Below are positions 54,111 through 63,332 of a stretch of 64,000 nucleotides of DNA, piece after piece; the stretch's first letter is position 1; every line of letters begins with the position of its first letter. The stretch lies in the NCBI GenBank assembly GCA_029238935.1, contig JAQZBN010000010.1:76342-140341 (forward strand), given 5' to 3'. The DNA comes from Herbinix sp. GTDB taxonomy: Bacteria > Bacillota > Clostridia > Lachnospirales > Lachnospiraceae. The notes under the pieces are model-generated. The model worked only from the letters and a program-made list of their open reading frames with translations, was not told the DNA's origin and did not search any database. Made by a program: the position numbers and the translations under genes.

Positions 54111-55508
54111 TTATTCCTCATAACTAATGATGGGAATTCCCGCTTCAATATTTTCAAATATTTTTTTAGCCATATGGTAAGGAGCATTTACACATCCATG
54201 TGTTCCATTTCTTTTGTATATGGATCCACCAAAGGAGTATCTCCACCTGGCATCATGTATACCAATGTTTCCGAAAAAAGGCATCCAATAGGTGACTTCT
54301 ACCTGATAATTCGGTCCTGTTAAGATAACACCTTTTTGCTTATAATTTAGCATATAAGCTCCTACTACAGTTGCATTACCTCTATTCGGATTCCCTGTTA
54401 CGACAGACCCTTGGATGATTATTTTACCATTTTTATAAAACCATAAATATTGCCTTGTTATATTAATTTCAACATAAGTATCACCGATCTCATTATCTTC
54501 TCTGGTAAATGCCTTCTGGGTATAGATGGGTTCTTTTTCTTTTATTTCCCCTCGTTTAATGTTCTGAAGCAAAGTGTTTACTTCGGCTTCCTGATTAATT
54601 TTCCAACCGTAAAGTCCACCTTTCACCTTTACGATTTTCCCCATTGAAGTTTTAAAGTCTCGATCTATTCCAACAGTATCGAATTTTTTACTTAATTGTT
54701 TTACATAACTTATTATTGCAGATTTGGTAATTACAACATCTAAATTCTCATCTACTTGCAGCCAATTATGAATGATAGTAGCATTTAATACCTCATCTAC
54801 TTCACCAAATTTATAAGTAATCTTTGTTGCTACATATTTATCAAGAATTCGCTTTGTTTGCATCGTTTTTGCAGAATTCAATGTATACTTTGGATTTATA
54901 TAGCATTGCATTTTATCTAAATCGATATACTTATTTCCCTCCAGAATACTCCTATGAATGATATCAATTAATTTATCTCTGATTATCTTATTCCCGTATA
55001 CTTCTTCTTTTATTTTATATCTTCCATCCGAGTAAATAAATTTAACATCCTGTGGTTCTATTCTGTCATTATTTAAACAACATAGTTTTTCTATGATATT
55101 TTTTAACATCTCATCCTGATAGTAATATAAATCTTTTACAAAATAAGTTTTATTTTGAAACACGGAACCTAACCATAGATAGGTTTTTTGTTTTCGATAA
55201 ACCTCAGAGATACTATTATTTTTATTATATTGTAAATTGATTTCCTGACTGGATATCTGCTCAATCTTATTATTTCGTTCTATTAACTGTAGTTCATATG
55301 CATCAATATATTTCTGTACAATTATCTCTGCCTCATCGTATGCCTTTAATGAGACATCTACACCATTTATTACCGTATGAAAAAAGAAATGATTTAGAAA
55401 ATACAGGGAAGCAAGTAAATATAGTAGTATGATAGATGCGATTATAATAATGATATTGGTTGTAATTTTTCGTTTTACATACTTTTTGATATTGTTAATA
55501 CTAATCAT
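54111..55508 (-). CDS. Membrane-anchored L,D-transpeptidase (YkuD) with PG_binding_4-like region
   Basis: A 465-residue protein with one N-terminal helix (about residues 18-40, IIIIIASIILLYLLASLYFL), so anchored facing outward. The middle matches the peptidoglycan-binding/VanW-like region of such enzymes (VNGVDVSLKAYDEAE). The C-terminal YkuD domain has IGIHDARW and the catalytic HGCVN motif in GTHGCVNAPYHMA. It would make 3-3 cross-links in the wall, as in beta-lactam-tolerant clostridia. The start MISINN at 55508 is preferred; an in-frame ATG at 55526 has no site. It follows the kinase and transporter genes on the same strand. Confidence 0.85.
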   Translation of the reverse strand: MISINNIKKYVKRKITTNIIIIIASIILLYLLASLYFLNHFFFHTVINGVDVSLKAYDEAEIIVQKYIDAYELQLIERNNKIEQISSQEINLQYNKNNSISEVYRKQKTYLWLGSVFQNKTYFVKDLYYYQDEMLKNIIEKLCCLNNDRIEPQDVKFIYSDGRYKIKEEVYGNKIIRDKLIDIIHRSILEGNKYIDLDKMQCYINPKYTLNSAKTMQTKRILDKYVATKITYKFGEVDEVLNATIIHNWLQVDENLDVVITKSAIISYVKQLSKKFDTVGIDRDFKTSMGKIVKVKGGLYGWKINQEAEVNTLLQNIKRGEIKEKEPIYTQKAFTREDNEIGDTYVEINITRQYLWFYKNGKIIIQGSVVTGNPNRGNATVVGAYMLNYKQKGVILTGPNYQVEVTYWMPFFGNIGIHDARWRYSFGGSIYKRNGTHGCVNAPYHMAKKIFENIEAGIPIISYEE

Positions 55509-55601
55509 ACCTATTAAGCCTTCCATCGAAAATACGTTTCAATATAAACTAATTTATGAGAGGATTTTCGATTTTAAGACTAATTCTATACGCTTTGATT
55601 A

Positions 55602-56042
55602 TTATACTCGTTTTGTTATTATCTTCTTTACTATATAGATGATTATTGATACCAGAGCTGCTACGATGAATATATGTAATAGGATATGGTATAGATCAGG
55701 AACCAATATCTGATCAGAAGCAGGTATGATATGATAGGTATCCAGAAAATAATTGTTGTATCTGGATAGTTTATCACCAGATACTCCAAAGATGGTATAA
55801 TACCAATGAGACATAAACTGACCATAAAACCAGAGAGATAGCCAAATAGCTAATATGAATTGTCCGAACTTTTCTTTGATAATATATACAACAAAACAAG
55901 CCAGGTAGATCAGGAAAAATATTCCGTCGTCCTTCAGAGCATTCTCCACCAAGAGAATACGACCGATTCGCAATCCAGTCATATCCAGGAAAAACCATAC
56001 TAATAAAAATGCATTGATTATTATACACGTCTTCTTATTCAT
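55602..56042 (-). CDS. Hypothetical membrane protein
   Basis: A 146-residue protein beginning MNKKTCIIINAFLLVWFFLD, with about four helices and a short outside loop (TIFGVSGDKLSRYNNYFLD). No family was recognised. The ATG at 56042 is chosen over one at 56090; the former is behind AAAGGGATGG. It lies between the histidine kinase gene and the L,D-transpeptidase gene on the same strand. Confidence 0.55.
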   Translation of the reverse strand: MNKKTCIIINAFLLVWFFLDMTGLRIGRILLVENALKDDGIFFLIYLACFVVYIIKEKFGQFILAIWLSLWFYGQFMSHWYYTIFGVSGDKLSRYNNYFLDTYHIIPASDQILVPDLYHILLHIFIVAALVSIIIYIVKKIITKRV

Positions 56043-56148
56043 CAATCGGTACCATCCCTTTATTAATTTAACAATTAACTCTATTTGCATTTTACTACAG
56101 ATGCCAATAAAAGGAAAGAGAGAGTATTTTTACGTTATCCATCTAAAT

Positions 56149-57051
56149 TTAGGCTATTGAATAGAGAGGCAGTTCTACGATAATTTCCAGTAATCCCTCC
56201 TGTAGAACAGCGTCTGTACAACCACCCATTTGTTCCGCTAAAAGCTTTACGATGGATAGACCCATACCTGTAGATTTACTTCTAGCTTTATCTGCAGTAT
56301 AAAAACGATCAAACAACCTCTTTACATCGATTGATGTATCAAGACTCACATGATTTTGAAAGGATAATACAGCATTTTTTTTCATAAAAATCTGTACCTT
56401 AATATTACCTTTCGAGTGTTGCATACAGTTACGGAGTAAATTCCTAATAATTCTAACCGTCATCTCCTTGTCAGCAGATACAAAGATCGGTTGTGTTTCT
56501 TCATACTCTACGGACATGTTTTTCTCTTCCAGAACTTCTATAGACTCTACCAGACATTCAGCCACCAGATTTGTCAGATTGATTCTTTCGATTTGAGGTA
56601 CAGTTTCCGCATTCAATAAATAGCTATATTCAAAAAAACTTTCGATTAATCGTTCTAATTCTTCCGCATGTTTCCTAGCTATCTCCAACCTCTTCGATTG
56701 CTCTCTCGATAGGATATCGTTTGCTATCAGCTGCTGATATCCCTTGATCGCTGTTAGAGGCGTTCTCAAGTCATGTGATATATTGGCAATCATCTCTTTA
56801 AATTGCTTTTCCTCTCGAATCGCTTTAAGACGGAGGGTTTCCTCCGCCTTAAAACATTTATTCATATTGATTGCTAATGCGCTTAGTTCCTTATTCATCA
56901 GATCCAAACGGATGGGCTGACGGGTATGTTCCTTCAGCCGCTTCGTCAATTGTCGGTTTATGCTGCGTAATTGCAACTGTAAAATAACGATATATAATAT
57001 CAATACAATCACTAAAATGCTCAAAACACCAACTGCAATCACAGATCTCAT
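56149..57051 (-). CDS. Sensor histidine kinase, BceS/NisK-like group
   Basis: A 300-residue kinase with one membrane helix (residues 5-27), a short linker, the phospho-acceptor His93 in ANISHDLRTPLTAIKGYQQL, an N-box RNLLRNCMQHSKG and a G-box KSTGMGLSIVKLLAEQMGG. Only one short membrane segment and no large outside sensor are visible, typical for kinases that work with an ABC transporter as co-sensor. It follows the transporter genes and pairs with the response regulator at 58977-59657. Confidence 0.9.
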   Translation of the reverse strand: MRSVIAVGVLSILVIVLILYIVILQLQLRSINRQLTKRLKEHTRQPIRLDLMNKELSALAINMNKCFKAEETLRLKAIREEKQFKEMIANISHDLRTPLTAIKGYQQLIANDILSREQSKRLEIARKHAEELERLIESFFEYSYLLNAETVPQIERINLTNLVAECLVESIEVLEEKNMSVEYEETQPIFVSADKEMTVRIIRNLLRNCMQHSKGNIKVQIFMKKNAVLSFQNHVSLDTSIDVKRLFDRFYTADKARSKSTGMGLSIVKLLAEQMGGCTDAVLQEGLLEIIVELPLYSIA

Positions 57052-57070
57052 CTCATCACTAATCCTTCCG

Positions 57071-57868
57071 TTATTTTATTTCTGATCTTCTAAATGCAAG
57101 ACAGGTTATAGAAAACATGAGAATCATAAAGATAAAACTAACAAATATTGCTTTAATAAAATCTATAGCACTTGAAGCTAAAGATGTAAGAGAATACATT
57201 CCACCATATGGAGTTAAAGCAAAAATACGGTCAAAAATCTTGGAAGTACCCTTTATACTAGTCAGCTGTGCACACAAGATAGTTAATCCATAATATACGG
57301 TAACTACAAGCACCGGTTTTCGTAGTAACAGAGCAAATGGTAAACAGATACTTAGCTGTGCCATATATACAAATAATAAGGTAATTATGACTGCTACTAA
57401 CTTCCCAATTTCTGTTACAGAAAGATGATTCCCTGCTTCTGATGTGATTATATTAAGAAAGCCTACTGCGATCGAACCCATACTGAATTCACTACCCGTT
57501 ATGAGGGCAATCACTGTTATTGCTACGTAAGGAACTAAGATAAATGCCACAGCACCGATAAAAACGATTGCTTTTCCGATAATTACGGAGCTTCTACTGT
57601 TACCGGTAACAATTGCTTCATGAATAATCTTATTCTCAAAATCTCCGCATATAAATATTGCCGCTAAAACTGCACCCAATATACTAATCATATTAACATC
57701 AGAAAACATAAATCCGATACCGGCTATGTTATTATTCATCTCTCCTTGCGATATGGAATATGCGATCCATACCATAATTAAGGCACTAAACGTTGTAATA
57801 CCAAATAGAACTTTAATTGCTTTTGTTTTTCGTATCTTAAATAAATCTGCTCTGATTAAATTATACAT
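57071..57868 (-). CDS. ABC-2 type permease of a peptide-immunity-like transporter
   Basis: A 265-residue membrane protein beginning MYNLIRADLFKIRKTKAI, a common start of BcrB/NisEG-type permeases. About six helices follow. It overlaps the ATPase gene by eight bases and has GGAGG upstream of the ATG at 57868. It would export a peptide or drug together with that ATPase. Confidence 0.82.
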   Translation of the reverse strand: MYNLIRADLFKIRKTKAIKVLFGITTFSALIMVWIAYSISQGEMNNNIAGIGFMFSDVNMISILGAVLAAIFICGDFENKIIHEAIVTGNSRSSVIIGKAIVFIGAVAFILVPYVAITVIALITGSEFSMGSIAVGFLNIITSEAGNHLSVTEIGKLVAVIITLLFVYMAQLSICLPFALLLRKPVLVVTVYYGLTILCAQLTSIKGTSKIFDRIFALTPYGGMYSLTSLASSAIDFIKAIFVSFIFMILMFSITCLAFRRSEIK

Positions 57869-58784
57869 TTTTGTTTCCTCCCACCATAGAGATAAAGTAA
57901 TCTTCCAAAGTATCGCCCTCATAAGAAAGATATGTGATAATAATCCCGTTTTCAAAGAGTGTTCTTGCTAACAATTCTCTTTCATCTAAATAATCGTATA
58001 ACTTAACCGATTTATCCGGCATTACCTTAAAGTTTTGAGTATTCAATTTCATCTCTAAAACGCTTACTAACTTTTCGGGTTCTATCGTTCTTATGAGCAG
58101 ATGTCGTCTACAACGTTCTTCCAGCTGATCCAGGGTGAGAGTCTGTTTAATTTCACCTTTATGAATAATGATATAATCCGTCGCTGTTTGATATAACTCA
58201 GGCAAATTATGACTAGAGATCAGAACAGTCATCTGTCTTTCTTCACATAACTTCTTAATTAGGTTTCTTATCTCTACGACACCGATGGGGTCCAATCCGT
58301 TAATGGGCTCATCGAGAATAAGTAGTTCAGGACTTCCCAGCAATGCAATTGCAATTCCTAATCTCTGTTTCATACCCAGGGAAAAGTCTCTCGCTTTCTT
58401 TTTACCGGTATCTGCGATCCCAACCAACTCTAGTAATTCATCCTCCACATCCGTATCCGGAATCCCCCTCATTAATCTGTGAAGTCTTAGATTATCCTTT
58501 GCTGTCATATTAGATGTGATACTTGGATATTCTATCATGCTTCCTATCCTTTTTCGTTCTAATTGAAGTTCTTTTTCTCCCGAATGACCGAATAATCTCA
58601 TATCACCGGTAGTTGGATAAGCCAAACCTGTTATTAGGCGCATTAAGGTGGACTTTCCTGCACCATTTTGCCCAATCAAACCATAAATTTTACCTGCCTC
58701 TAAATTGATGGAAACGTTATGTAACGCCAAGTTCCCTTTATAACTTTTTGTCAGGTTATTTGTTTGTAGTATCATCTCTTTCAT
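57861..58784 (-). CDS. BcrA-type ABC transporter ATP-binding protein
   Basis: A 307-residue ATPase of the bacitracin/lantibiotic-immunity class. Walker A GQNGAGKST, signature FSLGMKQRLGIAIAL, Walker B ELLILDEPINGLDP and His in SSHNLPEL are intact. The C-terminal 90 residues are a regulatory tail common to BcrA (LIRTIEPEKLV). The start MKEMILQTN at 58784 follows AAGGTG. It lies next to permease and two-component genes, as in bacitracin and lantibiotic resistance modules. Confidence 0.9.
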   Translation of the reverse strand: MKEMILQTNNLTKSYKGNLALHNVSINLEAGKIYGLIGQNGAGKSTLMRLITGLAYPTTGDMRLFGHSGEKELQLERKRIGSMIEYPSITSNMTAKDNLRLHRLMRGIPDTDVEDELLELVGIADTGKKKARDFSLGMKQRLGIAIALLGSPELLILDEPINGLDPIGVVEIRNLIKKLCEERQMTVLISSHNLPELYQTATDYIIIHKGEIKQTLTLDQLEERCRRHLLIRTIEPEKLVSVLEMKLNTQNFKVMPDKSVKLYDYLDERELLARTLFENGIIITYLSYEGDTLEDYFISMVGGNKNV

Positions 58785-58976
58785 CTTTACCACACACCTT
58801 TCTTTCCTTACATCTATAAATTTCGAATGATTTACCACATTCTTCTAATAACTTACGATTACTTCATCCTTTTTACGAAGCAAAGAACAGTTATTGTTGT
58901 TTCTATGTTTCCATTCTAGAATTCAATGGTTTAGAAAAGGTTAAGAATTTTGGAAAAAGTGTAAGGAATGTGATAA

Positions 58977-59657
58977 TTAATCTTTGTACAATCGATAACC
59001 TAATCCCCATACCGTCTCAATGTATTTCTCATCCGGATTTGCCTTCTGTAATTTATTGCGCAAATTACTCATATGGGTCTTTACTGCATTATCGTCACCA
59101 AGGTATTCCTCCTGCCAAATGGATTCATATAGATTTGCCTTCGAAAAAACTTTACCCTGGTATTTAACCAACATTTCCAAGATCATATATTCCTTCGCTG
59201 TAAGGTCGATCTCCATATCATTCGCACACACGCGTTTCGTACTGTCATCGAAAACGATGTCTTTATAACGAAATATTTTACTTTCCTTTATCTGCTTCTT
59301 AGTCCGCCGCAGATTCGCTTCTACTCGAGCTACCAATTCCCCTAAATCAAAGGGCTTCGTGATGTAATCATCTGCTCCTAATTTCAATAGGTCGATTTTA
59401 GTTCCTATCATATCCTTCGCTGAGATCACAATAACAGGAACAGAGGAAAATGTACGCATTTCTCTTAGTATTTCATCTCCGCTTTTATAGGGAAGCATAA
59501 TATCAAGTAAGATTAATTCATAATTACTTTTTTTAACTTCATTCATCCCATCAATACCAGTATAAGCTGATTTCACTGAATACCCTGCTTGCGATAATGC
59601 TTCTACCAGCATATGGTTTACATCCTGGTTGTCTTCAATGACAAGAATATCATTCAT
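58977..59657 (-). CDS. OmpR-family response regulator
   Basis: A 226-residue regulator with a receiver domain (phospho-acceptor Asp52 in ELILLDIMLP, Lys in ISAKD) and a winged-helix DNA-binding domain (LTAKEYMILEMLVKYQGKVFSKANLYESIW, VKTHMSNLRNKLQ, VWGLGYRL). It is first in a run RR, ABC ATPase, permease, histidine kinase, so it likely activates the transporter in response to an antimicrobial peptide. GGGAGGAAG precedes the ATG. Confidence 0.92.
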   Translation of the reverse strand: MNDILVIEDNQDVNHMLVEALSQAGYSVKSAYTGIDGMNEVKKSNYELILLDIMLPYKSGDEILREMRTFSSVPVIVISAKDMIGTKIDLLKLGADDYITKPFDLGELVARVEANLRRTKKQIKESKIFRYKDIVFDDSTKRVCANDMEIDLTAKEYMILEMLVKYQGKVFSKANLYESIWQEEYLGDDNAVKTHMSNLRNKLQKANPDEKYIETVWGLGYRLYKD

Positions 59658-59893
59658 TTAACTTCCTCCCATTTATGTAAAACTTACTTTGTCCAATCCA
59701 TAGATAAATAGCTTCCATAAGGAAATTCAATAGGAATCCCTCCCCTTGAAACCATTCATCGTATATTGAAGTATAACGCAACAGCATAATACCACATTTT
59801 GGGCTCTTTTCCTATCAATTTATTTGCATGTTTATAAAAGGACTAATCTTGTAATATACTGAGCAATAATATGTTTTAGCTTAGAGGGTGATT

Positions 59894-59911
59894 ATGACTT
59901 TACAACAATGA
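59894..59911 (+). other. Five-codon mini-ORF before an isolated terminator
   Basis: ATG to TGA encodes MTLQQ after GAGGGTGATT. Upstream lies a weak promoter (TTATAA, 17 bases, TATACT at 59855-59860) and downstream a terminator (59952-59980). No gene follows on this strand. It may be chance, a short regulatory RNA or an orphan leader. Confidence 0.3.
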
Positions 59912-59951
59912 AAATACATGATTGCAATGTTTATAACAGTATCATAATAAA

Positions 59952-59980
59952 AACAGCAAGCGTATATTATGCTTGCTGTT
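59952..59980. terminator. Bidirectional terminator
   Basis: AACAGCAAGC (59952-59961) pairs perfectly with GCTTGCTGTT (59971-59980), flanked by AAAA and TTAA. It would end the minus-strand transcript of the decayed AraC gene and the possible short plus-strand RNA. Confidence 0.75.
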
Positions 59981-60058
59981 TAACTTCGATCCATCCCTGA
60001 TCTCAGCGATCCCCTTTTATGTTGATTAAAGCAAAATTTGTTTGATTTGATTTAAACC

Positions 60059-60675
60059 TTAAATACCCTCTTTATGAATCACCGGTATCCATACCTCAAA
60101 CTACGAATCCTGCGAGTCGGCATTTAGATAGACCTCGATATCCGGAGCATTTGCATATTCATATCCGGAGGTTGGAAGCCATTCTGTTATGATGCTTTTT
60201 TCAAGCTCTTGTATCGCATTGGGATTTTTGCCTTCCCCGTAAAAAATCGCCCAAGTTGCGGCTTCAATCGTGTATTCTTCAAATACACCTTCGGTAGGTT
60301 TACTACTGGCAACAGCAATAAAATAATTCCAATTATCTCGCTCATTGCAAGCGCTAACGCCTAGTATGCCCATGGGCTCACTGTCCATCAAAGGTAAAAG
60401 TCTTTCAATCGTGCCATTCATAGCAACCGTTTGCCACATTAGAGTGCAATGTCAATAACTTTCGCTTCACTACTCTGTAAGCCCACCGCCGCCATTGTTA
60501 AACGTCTTCGGCGAATATATTCCGATAGCGGTATATTCGCAATATACGAAAACATGCGTTGAAAATGATATTCAGAACAACATGCAAGTTTTGAAACCTG
60601 TTTATAATCAATTTCCTCTACTAAATGCTCTTCAATATATCTAACAACATGATTTAAACGTTCCGTCCATTCCAT
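60059..60675 (-). pseudogene. Decayed AraC/GyrI-like regulator gene
   Basis: The first 78 codons from ATG 60675 (MEWTERLNHVVRYIEEHL, LACCSEYHFQRMFSYIANIPLSEYI) form the first helix-turn-helix of an AraC domain and stop at VIDIAL. The second part (60439-60101) reads MGILGVSACNERDNWNYFIAV and GYEYANAPDIEVYL, the C-terminal half of a GyrI-like domain. About 80-100 residues (second HTH and first half of GyrI) are deleted. A premature TAG lies before FEVWIPVIHK, which runs on to a stop at 60059. GGAAGGAG precedes the start. The product cannot be functional. Confidence 0.8.
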
Positions 60676-60875
60676 CAATACAAGCTCCTTCCAATTAAGT
60701 ATACCAGCATCTATAAATCACTCCTCTCTTTTTTTGCACATAATATGAGAGGCTTAAGTAAATTCATAAGTTTGCTTCTATAAATAAAACATTAAATTTA
60801 TACTTAGTTTATATTAGCAATGGTTTTACAACATTTACTATTTTTAGTTTTTAAATGTAATACTTCAATTTTAAA

Positions 60876-61817
60876 TTACCACACCAGTTTTTTTGGTGCT
60901 ACTTCCCGTTCATAAAATGTTTCCAACCATTGTAATGTTTTCTGGTCGATTGGATAGTTTAGAGCATCGAGATTCATTGTTAATTGACTGATATTAGTAA
61001 CTCCCGGTATTACCGTAATAACCTCATCATATGCAATGCAATATTGTAATGCAAATTGAGACAACGTCTGACCTTTCGCAGGTAGCTCTCTTAATCGGTC
61101 AACGAGCAGAGCTCTGGTGGTGATATCTTCCCTTGACCACCTGGAACGTACCCCATTGAAGATAGAGTCCTTATGGTATTTGCCGGATAACCAGCCAGAG
61201 TCAAGCGGAATTTTCCCTATGATTTTAATTCCTTTCTGCTTTGCGATATCAAAAGCAAATCTGACATCTTGGTGAAGAATATTAAAAAAGGCTTCAATTA
61301 CTTGACCGTCAGTATGATTCATAAACGTTATCATGTCTTCTTTGGTATCGAGAGAAGCTCCGTAAGCTAATATCTTACCTTCTTCTTTCAATCTCTCAAA
61401 GATTTCATAATGAGCATTTCCTTCTGCTTTTAATAAATCCCCGGGTGGGTTATGTAATAGTACTGAGTCAATATAATCCGCACCTAAACGCTTTAGACTA
61501 CCTTCCAATGATTCTCTGATTACTTTATGATTAAAATCTGTGTGTCCATCACTATGATGTCCAAATTTTGTATTAATACAGATTGCATCTCTCTTAACAG
61601 ACTTTAGTGCTTTACCGAGTAACTCCTCACTACGTCCATGTCCATAACCAGGTGCAGTATCAAAGAAATTGACACCCTCCTCTATCGCCTTATGTACTAA
61701 ATTAATAGCTTCCTCTTCTATCATCCCACTCCAGTCAATATTATTACCAAGCTGCCATGCACCAAAACCAATCACCGATACTTCTGGGCTACCATTTACA
61801 TAGGATCTGTATTCCAT
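60876..61817 (-). CDS. Aldo/keto reductase
   Basis: A 313-residue NAD(P)H-dependent oxidoreductase barrel. Marks are GFGAWQLG, FDTAPGYGHGRSEELLGKAL (catalytic Asp and Tyr), INTKFGHH (Lys) and DSVLLHNPPGDL (His). The C-terminal VIPGVTNISQL completes the cofactor region. The substrate is unknown. The ATG at 61817 has GAGGG at about 11 bases; an ATG at 61835 lacks a site. It is monocistronic. Confidence 0.9.
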   Translation of the reverse strand: MEYRSYVNGSPEVSVIGFGAWQLGNNIDWSGMIEEEAINLVHKAIEEGVNFFDTAPGYGHGRSEELLGKALKSVKRDAICINTKFGHHSDGHTDFNHKVIRESLEGSLKRLGADYIDSVLLHNPPGDLLKAEGNAHYEIFERLKEEGKILAYGASLDTKEDMITFMNHTDGQVIEAFFNILHQDVRFAFDIAKQKGIKIIGKIPLDSGWLSGKYHKDSIFNGVRSRWSREDITTRALLVDRLRELPAKGQTLSQFALQYCIAYDEVITVIPGVTNISQLTMNLDALNYPIDQKTLQWLETFYEREVAPKKLVW

Positions 61818-61905
61818 TTTATTACCATCCCTCATCTTTTATATAATTTTACTTCATGTTACTTTCTCTGTAAATAAATACTTACATAATTGATTCTTCG
61901 TTATT

Positions 61906-62187
61906 TCAAATGGATTTTCCAGATAAATACTTCTCTTCTTTTTTCTTTCTTCCATTACTCCATTCTGTATCTAAGTCATAGTCATAATCTGCTGCTATTT
62001 CAAATAGCAAGAATAACATATCATAGATTTGATGTCTTATTTTTTCATTTTCCTCTAATTCCACAGCCTCCTTTAATAATTGAAATTCTTTATCAAGCCA
62101 AGAAAGCTTAAGTCTTGTCTCTTTGTTACATGCATCTAACTTCTGCATAAAATCCTTTGCTTCCTCTTTATAGCTGTTTAATGACAT
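61906..62187 (-). CDS. Small helical hypothetical protein, MazG-like feel
   Basis: A 93-residue all-helical acidic protein. The segment IYDMLFLLFEIAADYDYDLDTEW recalls the second metal-binding helix of MazG-type nucleotide pyrophosphohydrolases, but the first set of Glu residues is not clear. GAGG ten bases before the ATG supports a real gene. It is probably a small cytosolic protein of unknown role. Confidence 0.5.
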   Translation of the reverse strand: MSLNSYKEEAKDFMQKLDACNKETRLKLSWLDKEFQLLKEAVELEENEKIRHQIYDMLFLLFEIAADYDYDLDTEWSNGRKKKEEKYLSGKSI

Positions 62188-62293
62188 ATATTAATACCTC
62201 TTTCTTAACCTAAAATATAATTTAACATATCGGTACTTTTTTTGCTATGAAAGTAAGACTTGTCCATCAGATTCGTTGATTATAAGCAAACTA

Positions 62294-62320
62294 ATCCCTC
62301 AAACATATCGTCTGAGGGAT
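62294..62320. terminator. Short hairpin after the ArsR gene
   Basis: ATCCCTCA (62294-62301) pairs with TGAGGGAT (62313-62320). The T run is weak on both strands. Confidence 0.5.
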
Positions 62321-62426
62321 ATTAATTGTTATTGAAACATTGATACTAAGCGTTATATATCTTATTTCTTTCAATCATAAGCAATTTTTACAAATCATCT
62401 TGCTTATGTAATTATTATGGTTTTGG

Positions 62427-62750
62427 TTAATTCTTCTCTTCCACAAAACTTTTCAGAGCAGCTAGTTTGGTATCCCAGAATTTTTCATAATAGGATAACC
62501 ACTGTTTTAATTCAAGCAATGGTTCCGGTTGTAACAGGTATCTTGTTTCACGCCCAACCTTACGTTCTCTTACTAATCCTGCATCCTCCAAGACGTGAAG
62601 GTGCTTTGATACAGCAGTACGACTCATGGAAAAATAAGATGTAATAATTGTTACCGGCATTTCTTTATCTGAGAGCAGTTTTAATATCTCCCGTCGTGTC
62701 GGATCTGCGATTGCTTGGAATACATCATGCTTAGGATAAGTATCCGTCAC
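62427..62750 (-). CDS. ArsR-family winged-helix regulator
   Basis: A 107-residue repressor starting at GTG 62750, with GGGTGATC close upstream. The winged helix reads AIADPTRREILKLLSDKEMPVTIITSYFSMSRTAVSKHLHVLEDAGLV. The usual Cys metal site of ArsR/SmtB is not seen. The gene overlaps the SRPBCC gene by 20 bases. Pairs of such a regulator with an AHSA1-like protein are common in Firmicutes. The palindrome at 63199-63222 may be its operator. Confidence 0.88.
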   Translation of the reverse strand: MTDTYPKHDVFQAIADPTRREILKLLSDKEMPVTIITSYFSMSRTAVSKHLHVLEDAGLVRERKVGRETRYLLQPEPLLELKQWLSYYEKFWDTKLAALKSFVEEKN

Positions 62751-63177
62751 TTTGATCACCCAGCTTTGTCTGTAATCCTTCGGTAAGATGTCCCCATCCT
62801 TCATACATCTTTTCACGGAACATTGCCTGCTCTGCTTTCCAACCAGAGTGAATTAGAATAAATTCTGTTTTTTCATCCTCCATTTTATTCAATTCAAAAG
62901 AAACATATAACTCCATCTGATTTCCATGCCAAGTAAAGCCCAATTTATGAGGAGGATCTAGCTCCATTACTTTACATCTCACGACTCCATCCCAATTGCC
63001 CATAGGTTTTGCCTGAAATGTAAACTCATATCCCAGCTCTAATTGAAAATTGTTAGGCATCAACCATGACGCCAATCCTTCGGTAGTAGAAACTGCATCC
63101 CACACTTTTTGAATCGGTGCATCCATTGTAAGTATCCGGTGAATATCCGGTAACATATCTTTTATCTTTTCTTCCAT
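62731..63177 (-). CDS. SRPBCC (AHSA1-like) protein paired with ArsR
   Basis: A 148-residue SRPBCC protein (MDAPIQKVWDAVSTTEGLASW, GYEFTFQAKPMGNWDGVVRCKV, FILIHSGWKAEQ). The fold holds small hydrophobic ligands; the ligand is unknown. AAGGAGATATTATT precedes the ATG. It is the first gene of a two-gene operon with the ArsR-like regulator. Confidence 0.85.
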   Translation of the reverse strand: MEEKIKDMLPDIHRILTMDAPIQKVWDAVSTTEGLASWLMPNNFQLELGYEFTFQAKPMGNWDGVVRCKVMELDPPHKLGFTWHGNQMELYVSFELNKMEDEKTEFILIHSGWKAEQAMFREKMYEGWGHLTEGLQTKLGDQSDGYLS

Positions 63178-63198
63178 AATAATATCTCCTTGTTGTTA

Positions 63199-63257
63199 AT
63201 ACGAAACCTTTTGGTTTCGTATTATTATCATATAACACCTTTAGGTTTCATGTCAAG
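63199..63257 (-). promoter_or_regulatory. Promoter and palindromic operator of the ArsR operon
   Basis: A perfect 10-bp inverted repeat ATACGAAACC/GGTTTCGTAT (63199-63208 and 63213-63222) lies just before the operon. Upstream on the minus strand TTGACA (63257-63252) and TTATAT (63235-63230) are 16 bases apart. A related half-site (GAAACCTAAAGG) lies beside it. The palindrome suits autorepression by the ArsR protein; this is inference. Confidence 0.5.
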
Positions 63258-63332
63258 AGTAATATGTATCATCCGACTTCATATTATTCATAACCACACG
63301 ATCAATTTGATCTTTCATCCTATCCTACCATT

